A DNA stretch of 13,342 bases from JBGPJM01 sp041485385 (GTDB lineage Bacteria; Planctomycetota; Phycisphaerae; Phycisphaerales; UBA1924). The notes beneath the pieces are model-generated. The model searched no databases. It had not been told where the DNA came from and saw only the letters and a program-made list of their open reading frames with translations. Where the stretch lies: contig JBGPJM010000135.1 in NCBI GenBank assembly GCA_041485385.1, positions 1-13,342 of the forward strand. Reading direction: 5' to 3'. Of this stretch, positions 1 to 7,147 are shown in pieces. How positions within the stretch are numbered: the first letter of the stretch is position 1; each line of letters starts with the position of its first letter. The position numbers and the translations under genes are program-made.

Positions 1-353
1 AGTACCGTGCCGCGGGCGATCGAGTTGTCCTGGCTGAAGTCCCACACCTTCCCGCGGAACAGCACGTCCCCCCGCCACACCTTCGCCATCGCGCAGGTCG
101 CCGGGTTGAACGCCATCCACACCCCGTCCCCCGCGGCCACCAGCACCATCCGCGTCCGGTCTTCGAATATGCACCGGAAGACCCACGGGTCGCGCCCGCG
201 CGTGGGCCGGTTGTCCGACGACGTCGCGGCGGTCACGCCGACCGCCTCCCCGGGCATCGGGGCCGCGCACGCGCCGAGAGCGCACGCCATCGCGGCCAAC
301 CCGCTTGCTCGCCAGCCGGACCGCCGCCGATACAGACCCCGGGCAACCGGCAT
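1..353 (-). CDS. Putative lipoprotein with PWVFR-type module, partial (runs off left edge)
   Basis: The first 117 residues are visible. They begin with a basic, then hydrophobic, leader ending in a lipobox (L26-G27-A28-C29), so the product is probably lipidated at Cys29 and exported. After a short low-complexity linker come PWVFR (56-60) and a Trp-rich stretch (about 76-105) with DGVWMAFNP and KVWRGDVLFRGKVWD. From memory, this layout resembles a module placed before cytochrome c or sorbosone-dehydrogenase domains in planctomycete and Bacteroidetes exported proteins; here it follows the lipobox directly and what lies beyond is unseen. I chose the ATG at 353 rather than the one at 359 because GGAGG (360-364 on the complement) is 6 bases from the former and touches the latter. 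The gene lies downstream of the TPR gene in the same direction, with a 150-base gap, so co-transcription is possible. Function is unknown. Confidence 0.68.
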   Translation of the reverse strand, partial: MPVARGLYRRRSGWRASGLAAMACALGACAAPMPGEAVGVTAATSSDNRPTRGRDPWVFRCIFEDRTRMVLVAAGDGVWMAFNPATCAMAKVWRGDVLFRGKVWDFSQDNSIARGTV

Positions 354-503
354 GTCCATCCTCCAACTCCCCCGCCGCCGTCAGAATAGTGGCCCCGCGC
401 GCCCCCGCGTCCATCGTTCGGACGTGCGCCACACCGCCCAGCTCGGGAGGCCGGTCATGAAGGTCACCCCGAGTTCTAGCCCGCGCAACGGCGCTGCGCC
501 CGC

Positions 504-1085
504 CTACTTCCCCTGGGCCTGGAGCGCCTTGGCGAGGTTCTCCTGGTCCTTGGCCACGTCGGGGTGTGAAGCGCCGAGTGCCTTCGTGCGAAGCTCGACC
601 GTCGCGCGCAGGTGGGCCTCGGCCTTCCCGTACAGCCCGAGCGACAAATACGTTGTTCCCAGCGTCGAGCGCACCGAGGCCTCCGCCTCCGGGCTCGTCT
701 TCAGCTCTCCCGCGTCGATCCGCTCGCCGACCCGGTCCAGTAGGTCGCTCGCCGTGAGCTGCCGGCCCTGGGCCGCCGCGGGGTCGCTCGACGACAGCAC
801 CTGCACCAGGAATCGGCTGATCGCAGCGGCCTTCGCGGCCTCCTCGTCGGCCCGCGCCCCGGCCGCCGTCGCCGTTTGCCGAGCCCGAACCGTCTCCATC
901 AGCGCCCGTTCTGCGAGCGCCCGCTGCGCCATCTTCTGCTCTCTCGCGGCCGCGGCCATCGCCCGGGCCGTCTGGGCCCGCTGATACAGCAAGAAGGATC
1001 CCCCGCCGCCCACCAACAGCAGGATCGCCAGCAGCAGCGTGATCACCGCCGGAAGGCCCTGGTCCTTCGAGAACGATTCGCTCAT
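504..1085 (-). CDS. Membrane-anchored coiled-coil/TPR protein resembling the C-terminal part of planctomycetal Ser/Thr kinases
   Basis: 193 residues. A single membrane helix spans about 12-34, followed by an Ala/Arg/Glu-rich probable coiled coil (about 36-90). Next is the segment FLVQVLSSSDP (92-102), then a QLTASDLLDRVGERID stretch and one TPR-like unit (about 136-170: TLGTTYLSLGLYGKAEAHLR). The protein stops inside what would be the next TPR helix (DVAKDQENLAKALQAQGK). In planctomycetes this order usually follows an N-terminal protein kinase domain; here there is no kinase and only one complete TPR. It is therefore either a stand-alone scaffold or a degraded remnant. The start at 1085 is supported by GGAGGTG on the complement (1090-1096), 4 bases upstream of the ATG. 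An in-frame start at 1208 would add 41 residues with no support. No continuation of TPR sequence is seen after the stop. Confidence 0.82.
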   Translation of the reverse strand: MSESFSKDQGLPAVITLLLAILLLVGGGGSFLLYQRAQTARAMAAAAREQKMAQRALAERALMETVRARQTATAAGARADEEAAKAAAISRFLVQVLSSSDPAAAQGRQLTASDLLDRVGERIDAGELKTSPEAEASVRSTLGTTYLSLGLYGKAEAHLRATVELRTKALGASHPDVAKDQENLAKALQAQGK

Positions 1086-1155
1086 GCGGCACCTCCGCAG
1101 TCCATCCGGCGCACTCCGCGCTGGCGCACCGCCGGCGCCACCGATGGTTTCGCGG

Positions 1156-1161
1156 AGTATA
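1156..1161 (-). promoter_or_regulatory. Candidate -10 element for the TPR gene, in a divergent intergenic region
   Basis: On the complement the bases read TATACT, five of six matches to the sigma-70 -10 consensus, about 70 bases before the start at 1085. No good -35 is visible at 16-18 bases. On the plus strand of the same spacer, TAGAGT at 1183-1188 is a weaker candidate for the rightward gene starting at 1238. Both calls rest on motif matching alone. Confidence 0.3.
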
Positions 1162-1237
1162 CCGCGCTCGGCTCGACGATCGTAGAGTACCGGTCGTCCG
1201 GCGCTCACAGCGCGGGGCGGCCCATGGGAGTCCCGCC

Positions 1238-2674
1238 ATGTTCCTCCGCATGCTCTACGACGACAAGCTCGCCCAAGCCGCCTACCTCATCGGCTGCCAG
1301 AAGACCGGCGAGGCCATCGTCATCGATCCCGAGCGCGACGTCGACCGTTACATCGCCGCCGCCGCGGCCAACGGCCTCCGCATCACCGCCGTCGCCGAGA
1401 CGCACATCCACGCCGACTTCCTCTCCGGCGCCCGCGAGCTGGCCGAGCGCACCGGCGCCCGCGTCTTCCTCTCTGATGAAGGCGGGCCCGACTGGACGTA
1501 CCAATGGCTGAACAAGAAGGCCGCAGCGGGGACCTACGCCCACCGCCTCCTCAAGGACGGCGATACGTTCTCCGTCGGCAACATCGAGTTCAAGGCCGTC
1601 CACACCCCCGGGCACACCCCCGAGCACATTTGTTTCCTGGTTACGGACTGTGGCGGCGGCGCGACCGAGCCCATGGGCATCGCCACCGGCGACTTCGTCT
1701 TCGTCGGCGATGTCGGCCGCCCGGACCTTCTCGAGACCGCTGCGGGCCAGGCCGGCGCCAAGGAGCCCGCCGCCCGCGCGATGTTCCGCTCGATCCGGCG
1801 CTTCGCCGAGTTCCCCGACTATCTCCAGGTGTGGCCGGCCCACGGCGCCGGCAGCGCCTGCGGCAAGGCGCTGGGCGCCGTCCCGCAGACCACCGTGGGC
1901 TACGAGCGGCGCTTCAACCCCGCCATCGCCGCCGCGAAGAACGAGGGCGGCTTCGTCGATTTCGTCCTCTCCGGCCAGCCCGAGCCTCCCATGTACTTCG
2001 CCCGCATGAAGCGACAGAACAAGGAAGGCCCACGCGTCCTCGGCGACCTCCCGCGCCCGCCCGAGCTGACCGAGGACCAGCTCGGCTCCCTCGACGGCCG
2101 GAAGGTGGCCATCGTCGACACCCGCCCCTGGAAGCAGTTCAAGGCCGGCCACATCCCCGGCTCTCTCCACATCCCGCAGGACAGCATGTTCCCCGCCGTC
2201 GCCGGGTCCTACCTCGGCGAGGCCGAGAAAATCTACCTCGTCGCCGACGCCGCGTGCCTCGCAGAGGCCGTCCGCGACCTCGTCCGCATCGGCCTGGACA
2301 ACCTCGCCGGGTGGATCAGCCCCGCGAGGCTGGAGGCGTTCATCGCGCGAGCCGGGCCCGCGGCCGCCTCCGGCGAGGTCGACGTTGGCGGCGCCAGGGA
2401 CCTGCTCGCATCGAGCACCGTGCGCGTCCTCGACGTCCGGCGCGCCGACGAGTTCGCCCAGGGCCACATCCCCGGCGCCGCCCACATCGCCTACCCCCGT
2501 CTCCCCGAGCATCTCAAGGATCTCCCCTGCTCCGAGCGCCTCCTTGTCAACTGCCGCTCCGGGGCCCGCTCCGCACGGGCCTGCGCCTACCTCCAGCGCC
2601 AGGGGTACGACGCCACCAACCTCGCCGGCGGGTTCCTCGCCTGGGAGGAGGCCGGCGCGCCCGTCGAGCGGTAA
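1238..2674 (+). CDS. CstB-like persulfide dioxygenase (MBL fold) fused to two rhodanese domains
   Basis: 478 residues in three domains. Residues 1 to about 250 are a metallo-beta-lactamase fold with the metal-site motifs TH56-I-H58-A-D60, H126 in HTPGH, D158 in VGDVGRPD and H202 in PAHGAGSACG. Family members are non-haem iron persulfide dioxygenases that oxidise glutathione or low-molecular-weight thiol persulfides to sulfite. Residues about 280-372 are a rhodanese fold whose active-site loop lacks the Cys (YLVADAAC), so probably inactive. Residues about 380-478 are a rhodanese with the intact loop C439-RSGARS, able to move sulfane sulfur, for example from thiosulfate or to sulfite. This order matches CstB-type enzymes of sulfide and persulfide detoxification. 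The usual HxHxDH is HxHADF here, which is common in this subfamily. The start has GGGAG (1226-1230) 7 bases upstream. No sulfide regulator or quinone oxidoreductase lies nearby, so the substrate is inferred from family only. Confidence 0.9.
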   Translation: MFLRMLYDDKLAQAAYLIGCQKTGEAIVIDPERDVDRYIAAAAANGLRITAVAETHIHADFLSGARELAERTGARVFLSDEGGPDWTYQWLNKKAAAGTYAHRLLKDGDTFSVGNIEFKAVHTPGHTPEHICFLVTDCGGGATEPMGIATGDFVFVGDVGRPDLLETAAGQAGAKEPAARAMFRSIRRFAEFPDYLQVWPAHGAGSACGKALGAVPQTTVGYERRFNPAIAAAKNEGGFVDFVLSGQPEPPMYFARMKRQNKEGPRVLGDLPRPPELTEDQLGSLDGRKVAIVDTRPWKQFKAGHIPGSLHIPQDSMFPAVAGSYLGEAEKIYLVADAACLAEAVRDLVRIGLDNLAGWISPARLEAFIARAGPAAASGEVDVGGARDLLASSTVRVLDVRRADEFAQGHIPGAAHIAYPRLPEHLKDLPCSERLLVNCRSGARSARACAYLQRQGYDATNLAGGFLAWEEAGAPVER

Positions 2675-2776
2675 CGAACGATCCACAGCCCGGTCCGCCG
2701 GACTCAGTGCCCGGTGTGTCGCAGACAGGGTTTTCGCCGGTTTACCCCGCCCCGCGGGCGACGCGAGCGGGCCCCG

Positions 2777-2785
2777 TGCTACAGT
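2777..2785 (+). promoter_or_regulatory. Candidate extended -10 promoter of mutS; transcript may be nearly leaderless
   Basis: The sequence TGCTACAGT has the TGn extension plus a four-of-six -10 hexamer (TACAGT, 2780-2785). No convincing -35 lies 16-18 bases upstream, as is usual for extended -10 promoters. Transcription would begin near 2792, only about 3 bases before the ATG at 2795, and no Shine-Dalgarno sequence precedes that ATG. A leaderless or near-leaderless mutS message is therefore inferred. Confidence 0.35.
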
Positions 2786-2794
2786 GCCCGCGCG

Positions 2795-5650
2795 ATGGCC
2801 GATCCGCGCGACACGCCGGCGATGCAGCAGTATTACCGCTTCAAGAAGCGGCACCCCGAGTGCATCCTCTTTTTCCGCATCGGCGACTTCTACGAGATGT
2901 TCGACGACGACGCCCGCACCGCCTCCAAGGCCCTGGGCCTCACCCTGACCCAGCGGACCGAGGGCGTCCCGATGGCCGGCGTGCCGTACCACCAGGTGGA
3001 GGTCTACCTGCGCCGGATGATCGAGCAGGGGTTCCGCGTTGCGGTGTGCGAGCAGGTGCAGGACGCCATGGACGCCAAGGGCGTCGTCGAGCGCGCGGTG
3101 ACACGCGTCGTCACCCCCGGGACGCTCGTGGACGAGTCGCTGCTCCCCGGCGAGGACGTCCGCACGCTCGCCGCGGCGTGCTTCCTCGATCCCGGCGACG
3201 ATCCGCGCGGGCGCGTGGCCCTCGCGGTCGCCGAGCTGTCCACCGGCGCGTTCGTGGTGCTGGAGTGCGATGGCGAGTCGCTCGTGGACGAGGTCGCCCG
3301 CCGCGCCGTGACCGAGCTCCTCTACGCCGACACGGCCAACGGCAAGCCGCCCCCACGCGTCGAGCGTGTGCTCACCGCCCTGAACATTGCCGGCACCGCC
3401 CAGCCGCCTTGGCACTTCCGCCCCGAAGAGGCCCGCGAGGCCCTGCTCAAGCTGTACGGCGTCGCGACGCTGGCCGGCTTCGGGCTCGGCGAGGGCGAGG
3501 CCGCCATCCAGCCCGCCGGGGCGCTGGTCCGCTACCTGCGGATCACGCAGACGACCGACGATGGCGAGAACGGCGTCGCCGGCAACCGCCCGGCTCCCAC
3601 CCTGGCCCACCTGCTGCCGCCCCGTCGCGAATCGCCCGGCGAGTTCTGCCACATCGACGCCGTGAGCCTCCGCTCGCTCGAGGTGCTCCGGACCATCCGA
3701 TCGGAGGGACGGGAGGGGGGCGGGAGGGGGGACGGGAGGGGGGGGTGGGAGGGGTCGCTCCTGGGGATCTTCCTGGGCGCGGGGGCCGCCGGGTGCCGCA
3801 CGCCGATGGGCAAGCGCCTGCTGCGCGACTGGCTCTGCCGGCCGATACGCGACATCGCCCGCATCGAAGGGCGGCAACGCGCCGTCGCCACGCTGGTTGA
3901 GGACCGGCGGGTCGCGGCCGCGCTGGGCGAGGCGCTCGGGGGCGTGCAGGACGTGGCGCGGATCGCCGCGCGGATCGCGCTGCGGAGGGCGACGCCGCGG
4001 GACCTGGTGGTGTTGGGGCAGTCCCTCGCCACGGTCCACGCGGTCGGGGCGGCGATCGCCGACTCGCCGGCATTCAGCGCCGCGGGCGAGGCGCTATCGA
4101 GGGCCCAGGCCCAGCTCGCCGGTTTGGCCGCGCGGATCACCTCCACCTGTGTCGAGAGCCCGCCGGCGCACCTCCGCGAGGGCGGGCTGGTGCGCGACGG
4201 CGTCGATGCGGAGCTGGACGAGGCGCGGCTCCTGCGCCGGGACGCTGCGGCGTGGCTCGCTGAGTACCAGAAGCGGCTGATCGAGAAGCATGAGCTGCCG
4301 GGGATCAAGGTGGGGTACAACAAGGTCTTCGGGTACTACATCGAGCTGACCAGCTCGCAGGCCAGGAAGGCCCCCGTGGAGTTCTCACGCAAGCAGACGC
4401 TCCGCAACGCCGAGCGCTACATCACCCCCGAGCTCAAGGAGTTCGAGGAGAAAGTCTCGACGGCCGAGGCCCGGTCCCTGGAACGGGAGCAGGCGATCTT
4501 CCAGGGCCTATGCGAAGAGGCCGCGGCCAAGCTGGGCGCCATCGGCGAACTGAGCGAGGTGGTCTCGGAGCTGGACGTGCTGTGGTGCTTCGCGGAGAAG
4601 GCCGTCCGCCGGCGGTGGGTGCGCCCCGACGTGGTCGAGCCGCCGGTGCTCCGGATCGAGCAGGGGCGGCACCCGGTGCTGGACGAGCTGCTCGGGTCCG
4701 GGTTCGTGCCCAACGACGCGGAGCTGGGGAGCGAGGGAGGGCCCGAGGCCGGTGGGGGGGTCGGGGCGGGTGGTGGGGGCGGGTCGCCGACGCTCGCGCT
4801 GATCACCGGCCCGAACATGGCGGGGAAGTCAACGTTCATCCGGCAGACCGCGCTCATTGTGCTTCTGGCCCACGCGGGGTCGTTCGTGCCGGCGGACCGG
4901 GCCGTGATCGGCCTGACCGACCGCGTTTTTACCAGGATCGGCGCCGACGACGCCCTGCACGCCGGGCAGTCCACCTTCATGGTGGAGATGACCGAGACCG
5001 CCCGCATCCTCCACCACGCCACCGCCCACTCGTTGATCATCCTGGACGAGATCGGGCGCGGCACATCGACGCTGGACGGGCTGTCGCTCGCGTGGGCGAT
5101 CGCCGAGTCGCTGGCGAATCCGCCGCGCCCGACTGGGACCTCGCCCCGTGCGCTCGCCGACGGGGCCGGCCCCAGGACGCTCTTCGCCACGCACTACCAC
5201 GAGCTGACCGATCTGGAGGAGCGGCTGGGCGGCCGCGTGAAGAACCTGCACGTGTCCGTGCGCGAGTGGGGGGACCAGATCGTCTTTCTTCACCGCATCC
5301 TGCCGGGGCGGACCGACCAGTCCTACGGCATACACGTCGCCAAGCTCGCGGGCATCCCGACCACCACGATCGCCCGCGCGCGGGAGATTCTCGAATCGCT
5401 GGCGGTCCAGCACGTTGGCGAGCTGGCGCCGGCGGGCGGGGTGGACAGGGTGGTGGGGGAAGCGGGGGGATCGCGCCGCAAAGCCGTCGGCGGGCAACGG
5501 CCGCCCGGCGACGGCCAGCTGGGGCTCTTCACCGAGTACCTCGCGCACCCGGCCGTGGAGGCGTTGCGCGAGCTCAAGCTCGACGCGATGTCGCCGATCC
5601 AGGCGTTCGACGAGCTCCGCCGGTTGAAGGACCAGGTCGAGAAGGCCTGA
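2795..5650 (+). CDS. mutS: DNA mismatch repair ATPase MutS
   Basis: 951 residues, longer than the usual 850-900. The mismatch-reading Phe-x-Glu motif is F32-Y33-E34 in GDFYEMF, which identifies MutS1 rather than MutS2. The lever and clamp region contains KVGYNKVFGYYIE (505-517) and the conserved RNAERYITPELKEFE. The ATPase domain has Walker A GPNMAGKST (672-680), Walker B LIILDE (747-752) with GRGTSTLDG after it, and the FATHYHEL block near 797-804. QLGLF (908-912) fits a beta-clamp-binding motif, and the C-terminal helix pair is present (about 920-950). Extra length comes from Gly-rich inserts at about 303-320 and 644-664, a Pro/Gly-rich insert at 773-794 and a linker at 876-905; the first two are encoded by long G tracts. 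The start at 2795 gives the standard N-terminus (MQQYYRFKKRHPE follows soon); an upstream in-frame start at 2714 adds 27 non-conserved residues. It acts in the cytoplasm, recognising mispairs and recruiting MutL. Confidence 0.97.
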   Translation: MADPRDTPAMQQYYRFKKRHPECILFFRIGDFYEMFDDDARTASKALGLTLTQRTEGVPMAGVPYHQVEVYLRRMIEQGFRVAVCEQVQDAMDAKGVVERAVTRVVTPGTLVDESLLPGEDVRTLAAACFLDPGDDPRGRVALAVAELSTGAFVVLECDGESLVDEVARRAVTELLYADTANGKPPPRVERVLTALNIAGTAQPPWHFRPEEAREALLKLYGVATLAGFGLGEGEAAIQPAGALVRYLRITQTTDDGENGVAGNRPAPTLAHLLPPRRESPGEFCHIDAVSLRSLEVLRTIRSEGREGGGRGDGRGGWEGSLLGIFLGAGAAGCRTPMGKRLLRDWLCRPIRDIARIEGRQRAVATLVEDRRVAAALGEALGGVQDVARIAARIALRRATPRDLVVLGQSLATVHAVGAAIADSPAFSAAGEALSRAQAQLAGLAARITSTCVESPPAHLREGGLVRDGVDAELDEARLLRRDAAAWLAEYQKRLIEKHELPGIKVGYNKVFGYYIELTSSQARKAPVEFSRKQTLRNAERYITPELKEFEEKVSTAEARSLEREQAIFQGLCEEAAAKLGAIGELSEVVSELDVLWCFAEKAVRRRWVRPDVVEPPVLRIEQGRHPVLDELLGSGFVPNDAELGSEGGPEAGGGVGAGGGGGSPTLALITGPNMAGKSTFIRQTALIVLLAHAGSFVPADRAVIGLTDRVFTRIGADDALHAGQSTFMVEMTETARILHHATAHSLIILDEIGRGTSTLDGLSLAWAIAESLANPPRPTGTSPRALADGAGPRTLFATHYHELTDLEERLGGRVKNLHVSVREWGDQIVFLHRILPGRTDQSYGIHVAKLAGIPTTTIARAREILESLAVQHVGELAPAGGVDRVVGEAGGSRRKAVGGQRPPGDGQLGLFTEYLAHPAVEALRELKLDAMSPIQAFDELRRLKDQVEKA
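3703..3755 (+). repeat. Imperfect GGGAGGG(n) tandem repeat inside mutS
   Basis: Five consecutive units start with GG(G)AGGG: 3703-3710, 3711-3721, 3722-3733, 3734-3746 and 3747-3755. Unit lengths are 8, 11, 12, 13 and 9 bases, and they contain G runs of 6, 6 and 8 (the G8 is 3738-3745). They encode the Gly/Arg/Glu-rich residues 303-320 of MutS, next to the conserved domain III. The tract has far more than the four G runs needed for an intrastrand quadruplex on the coding strand. A one-base slip in the G8 would frameshift mutS. Confidence 0.85.
4751..4783 (+). repeat. G-rich low-complexity tract inside mutS, just before Walker A
   Basis: G runs of 7 (4754-4760), 4, 3, 5 and 3 are separated by one to three bases, fitting the pattern of a potential G-quadruplex on the coding strand. 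They encode Gly-rich residues about 653-664, a linker inserted between the connector region and the ATPase core (Walker A starts at residue 672). Typical MutS proteins have only a short loop here. Confidence 0.8.
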
Positions 5651-5669
5651 CAGCGCGCAGGCACGGGGT

Positions 5670-5690
5670 GCGCCGCGCAGAACGCGGCGC
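5670..5690. terminator. GC-rich hairpin after mutS, no U tract
   Basis: A perfect 8-bp stem (GCGCCGCG at 5670-5677 with CGCGGCGC at 5683-5690) closes a 5-base loop, 20 bases after the mutS stop. No T run follows on the plus strand, so it would be a weak intrinsic terminator or an RNA 3'-end stabiliser for mutS. It also lies just beyond the opposing gene's terminator. Confidence 0.45.
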
Positions 5691-5692
5691 GC

Positions 5693-5722
5693 AGAGAAAA
5701 GCCCCCAGCCCGAGCAGGGGGC
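5693..5722 (-). terminator. Rho-independent terminator of the sigma/anti-sigma operon
   Basis: On the minus strand a GCCCCC/GGGGGC stem (5701-5706 with 5717-5722) is extended inside by two GC pairs across a mismatch, and is followed directly by TTTTCTCT (5700 down to 5693). The hairpin begins 22 bases after the anti-sigma stop codon. The layout is a standard intrinsic terminator between convergent genes. Confidence 0.8.
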
Positions 5723-5744
5723 GTATCCGGTCGATCGACTTCGT

Positions 5745-6572
5745 CTACAGGCTCCGCAGAACCGGCGTGGCCTTCTCGCTCTGCGGATCGATGGCGATGA
5801 GCGCCAAGCCGTAGCCGGGCTGCAGGTTCACCTGGTTCTCGATCCTCTTGTGCACGTACGAGCCGCCGTCGACCGGGCATGTGAACGACAGCACGCTCGC
5901 GGGCTCCCCCGCGCTGTTGCGCACGATGTTGCCCTTGTTGTCCATGACGACCAGGCGGAACTCGCGCCCGTCGGCGGGCATCTGCCGGCAGTACAGTTCG
6001 CCGATCTGCTTGGTCTTGTCCAGGAACAGCACGGCGTCGCCCCTGAAGTCGGGCGCGTCCTGCGCCAGCGGCACGAACGCGATCTTCTGCACGTTGGTGT
6101 CGAACAGGTTGCGCTCGAAGGTGGCCCCGAACTTGAGCCGCAGGTCGTCCGCGATGGCGTTGTCGCGCTTCGCCGACTGAAGCTCGTTGAACTGCTGCTT
6201 CATCATGACGGTCGCGAACCCCAGCACGATCGACGCCGCCGCGCACCCGACCGCCGCCGCACGCCAGATCGGCGTCACGCCGCGGCTGGGGAGCAGCAGG
6301 GGCATGAACCGCCCGGCCCTGCGGCCCCTGAGCGACATCGCCTCGACGGCCTCGCGCCAGGCGGCCAGCACCCGGGCCTTGAGCCCGATCGGCGGGTCCA
6401 CCGGCGGGAGCAGCGACTCGTCGCGCGCAATCCGCGTTTGCTCGCGCCGCACCTGCGCCTGCAGGGCCGGGGCGGCCGCGCGGAAGGCGCGGTCGAACGC
6501 CTCACGCTCGTCGTCGTCCAGAAGTCCCAGCGCATCCAGCGCCGCCAGTTCCAACAGTTCATGCGTCGTCAT
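5745..6572 (-). CDS. RskA-like transmembrane anti-sigma factor
   Basis: 275 residues. The N-terminal cytoplasmic part has the HELLELAALDALGLLDDDEREAF pattern (4-26) seen in anti-sigma domains of RskA type, without the HxxxCxxC zinc motif of ZAS proteins. A single membrane helix lies at about 102-124 (TPIWRAAAVGC and following), then a short charged helix (124-145) and an exported C-terminal domain (about 160-270) with FVPLAQDAPDFRGDAVLFLD and LVVMDNKGNIV, as in RskA C-terminal domains. It should hold the neighbouring ECF sigma factor at the membrane until regulated proteolysis releases it; that mechanism is family knowledge. Its ATG overlaps the sigma stop codon (ATGA at 6569-6572), so the two are probably translationally coupled. 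GAGGAG lies 8 bases upstream on the complement. No matching site protease is in the window. A longer in-frame reading back to 6965 overlaps the sigma gene and is not real. Confidence 0.86.
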   Translation of the reverse strand: MTTHELLELAALDALGLLDDDEREAFDRAFRAAAPALQAQVRREQTRIARDESLLPPVDPPIGLKARVLAAWREAVEAMSLRGRRAGRFMPLLLPSRGVTPIWRAAAVGCAAASIVLGFATVMMKQQFNELQSAKRDNAIADDLRLKFGATFERNLFDTNVQKIAFVPLAQDAPDFRGDAVLFLDKTKQIGELYCRQMPADGREFRLVVMDNKGNIVRNSAGEPASVLSFTCPVDGGSYVHKRIENQVNLQPGYGLALIAIDPQSEKATPVLRSL

Positions 6573-7147
6573 GAGGAGAGCTCCTCGTTCAGGCCCCGCT
6601 CGCGGAGCCGCACAAGCGCCCGAGAGAGCGCGGATTTGATTGTACCTATGGGCGTTTCCAGCTCCTCGCCTATCTGGCGCAGGGTCTGCCCCCCCAGGTA
6701 CGCACGGGTAACCACCGTCCGCTGCAGCTCCGGGAGCCGGGCGATCCGTTCCATGAGCTCGGCGAACCGTTCGTCCTTCTGCATCCCCGCGTCCGGCTCG
6801 CTTCCCACCGGCACCGGGGTCTGTCCCTGCTTCTCGTCCAGCATCGACGCCCGCACGCGGGCGCGGGCCCGGCGCAGCCGGTCCACCAAGTGCCGGCGCG
6901 AGATCAGCATCACCCACGTCACCAGCGCCGCCCTCTTGGGGTCGTACCGGTCGGCCGTCCGCCACAGTCGCACGAACACCTCCTGCACCGCGTCCTCCGC
7001 GTCCGCACGAGACGGCATGACCTGGTACGCGAGCCGATAGACCAGAGACCCGAACCGGTCATAGAGTTGATTGACCGCCTCCGCGTCGTTCGACGCGACG
7101 CGTCGCATCAGATCAAGATCGGCGTCTTTGATTGAATCCGGGGGCAT
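6569..7147 (-). CDS. ECF-family RNA polymerase sigma factor
   Basis: 192 residues. Region 2 spans about 24-93, with DAEDAVQEVFVRLW (49-62), the core-binding and -10-recognition helix. The region 2-4 linker is about 94-128. Region 4 spans about 130-183, with LPELQRTVVTRAYLGGQTLRQIGEELE and the helix-turn-helix recognition helix TPIGTIKSALSRALVRL (165-181). Order, length and pairing with an RskA-like partner fit a SigK-like ECF sigma factor. It directs RNA polymerase to a specific regulon when released by the anti-sigma factor. The start at 7147 gives a normal N-terminus, but no Shine-Dalgarno sequence precedes it. ATG codons at residues 14 and 44 are alternatives; the second would cut into region 2. 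I see no clear self-recognised promoter upstream. Confidence 0.93.
   Translation of the reverse strand: MPPDSIKDADLDLMRRVASNDAEAVNQLYDRFGSLVYRLAYQVMPSRADAEDAVQEVFVRLWRTADRYDPKRAALVTWVMLISRRHLVDRLRRARARVRASMLDEKQGQTPVPVGSEPDAGMQKDERFAELMERIARLPELQRTVVTRAYLGGQTLRQIGEELETPIGTIKSALSRALVRLRERGLNEELSS

Noticed and set aside
7..984. 325-residue open frame on the plus strand at the left edge
   Set aside because: It runs antisense to the lipoprotein and TPR genes, both with Shine-Dalgarno sequences and recognisable domains.
1504..3900. 798-residue open frame on the plus strand
   Set aside because: It overlaps both the CstB-like gene and mutS out of frame and is mostly Arg, Pro and Gly, a shadow of G+C-rich codons.
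1205..4039. 944-residue open frame on the minus strand across the sulfur enzyme and mutS
   Set aside because: It lies antisense to two clear genes with full motif sets. Its Gly/Ala/Glu/Val/His-rich sequence is what an antisense frame of a high-G+C gene gives, and no domain is seen.
6573..6965. N-terminal extension of the anti-sigma protein to 406 residues
   Set aside because: The extension would overlap most of the sigma gene out of frame. The ATG at 6572 has a good Shine-Dalgarno sequence and the ATGA overlap.
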